A stretch of DNA of 64,000 nucleotides, taken from positions 1-64,000 of the forward strand of contig NZ_SJKB01000025.1 of assembly GCF_004331465.1 (NCBI RefSeq). The letters are read 5' to 3'. Origin of the DNA: Kribbella pittospori. GTDB lineage: Bacteria > Actinomycetota > Actinomycetes > Propionibacteriales > Kribbellaceae. Of this stretch, positions 63,731-64,000 are shown piece after piece; within the stretch, counting starts at the first letter, position 1; the number at the start of each line of letters is the position of its first letter. The notes beneath the pieces are model-generated. The model was not told where the DNA came from. It worked only from the letters and a program-made list of their open reading frames with translations, and ran no database searches. Made by a program: the position numbers and the translations under genes.

Positions 63731-63820
63731 CGGAGGCGGCACACCTTTCACAAGCTCGAGATCCGATCCCGTGTTGAACCGACCCGCATGGTCCGGACGC
63801 ACGAACCGACGGATGAATGA
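63731..63820 (+). pseudogene. C-terminal remnant of a LuxR regulator
   Basis: The frame reads RRRHTFHKLEIRSRVEPTRM then VRTHEPTDE and a TGA. The intact small LuxR at 47647 ends LRHAFRKLDIGSRVELTRM then VVIHDPAG. Only the last recognition-helix region and tail survive; upstream sequence is unrelated. Confidence 0.65.
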
Positions 63821-64000
63821 CCGGAGTCGGTGCTCTGCCCAGTCGTGACTGTCACGCGCACGGTCCAGCAACTCCATCGACAGCGAGTTCGCAGGGACCG
63901 AGCCGCCCGACGGAGGACCACGCGTTCCCGGGATGCAGCCGGCCCGCAGAGCGCGCAGGCTTTGTCAGCGGCTGTGAACACGGTGGCGAGCGCATGCCCT
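63821..64000. other. Right end of window, nothing recognised
   Basis: No complete gene, remnant or motif that I can support is visible in the last 180 bases. Confidence 0.4.

Overview
The window comes from a high-GC actinomycete. Signs of this are the GC-rich third codon positions, GTG starts, TGATG/ATGA start-stop overlaps, twin-arginine and lipoprotein exports, LuxR/IclR/LacI regulators, an ANTAR protein and a SigB/SigF-type sigma factor. The gene mix (CUT1/CUT2 sugar importers plus a dormancy-type stress island) would fit a soil genus of the Kribbella/Nocardioidaceae kind, but the genus cannot be proved from the sequence alone.

Left part (1.2-14.5 kb): L-rhamnose use. A secreted GH106-type alpha-L-rhamnosidase is followed by a six-gene operon: CUT2 ATPase, two permeases, a lipoprotein binding protein, L-rhamnose isomerase, and a fused rhamnulose-1-phosphate aldolase/lactaldehyde dehydrogenase. 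A LacI regulator comes next. Matching AACGTT-centred operators lie in front of the rhamnosidase and in front of the operon. No rhamnulokinase is present.

14.5-21.4 kb: an argininosuccinate-lyase-family enzyme is divergent from a CUT1 ABC importer, with two LacI-type operators between them. Two near-identical LacI genes lie in tandem behind the importer.

21.8-36.4 kb: a cyclitol/sugar region. It holds split transketolase subunits and a Gfo/Idh/MocA oxidoreductase on the minus strand. On the plus strand are iolB, iolD, an aldehyde dehydrogenase, a CUT2 importer with a half-size ATPase, an inositol-2-dehydrogenase-like enzyme, a TIM-barrel isomerase and two overlapping IclR genes. iolC and iolA are not in the window.

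36.4-37.0 kb holds the wreck of a serine recombinase and marks the change to a stress/dormancy island. From there to the end: phosphoketolase with a broken acetate kinase behind it, MscS, MFS, Dps, Hsp20, a DUF1931 histone-fold protein, DoxX, a PrsW-like protease, two LuxR regulators, a general stress protein, and a tightly overlapping run dnaK-grpE-dnaJ-cbpM-clpB-trxC-UBP zinc finger-(cNMP/Grx-like/TrxR-like flavoprotein). A small manganese-catalase-like protein, a PAS-ANTAR protein and a sigma factor follow.

The last 4 kb (60.1-63.8 kb) reads as a decaying second set of the same families: remnants of a sigma factor, DUF1931, Hsp20, LuxR and possibly CbpM surround intact hsp20, dnaJ and DUF2267 genes. 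The most novel observation is a two-block intergenic motif, CTRC-N7-SGGGATG and then about 19 bases later CGA(G)RCTC. It occurs upstream of at least eight of these stress genes or remnants, in the direction of transcription, and I cannot match it to a known regulator.
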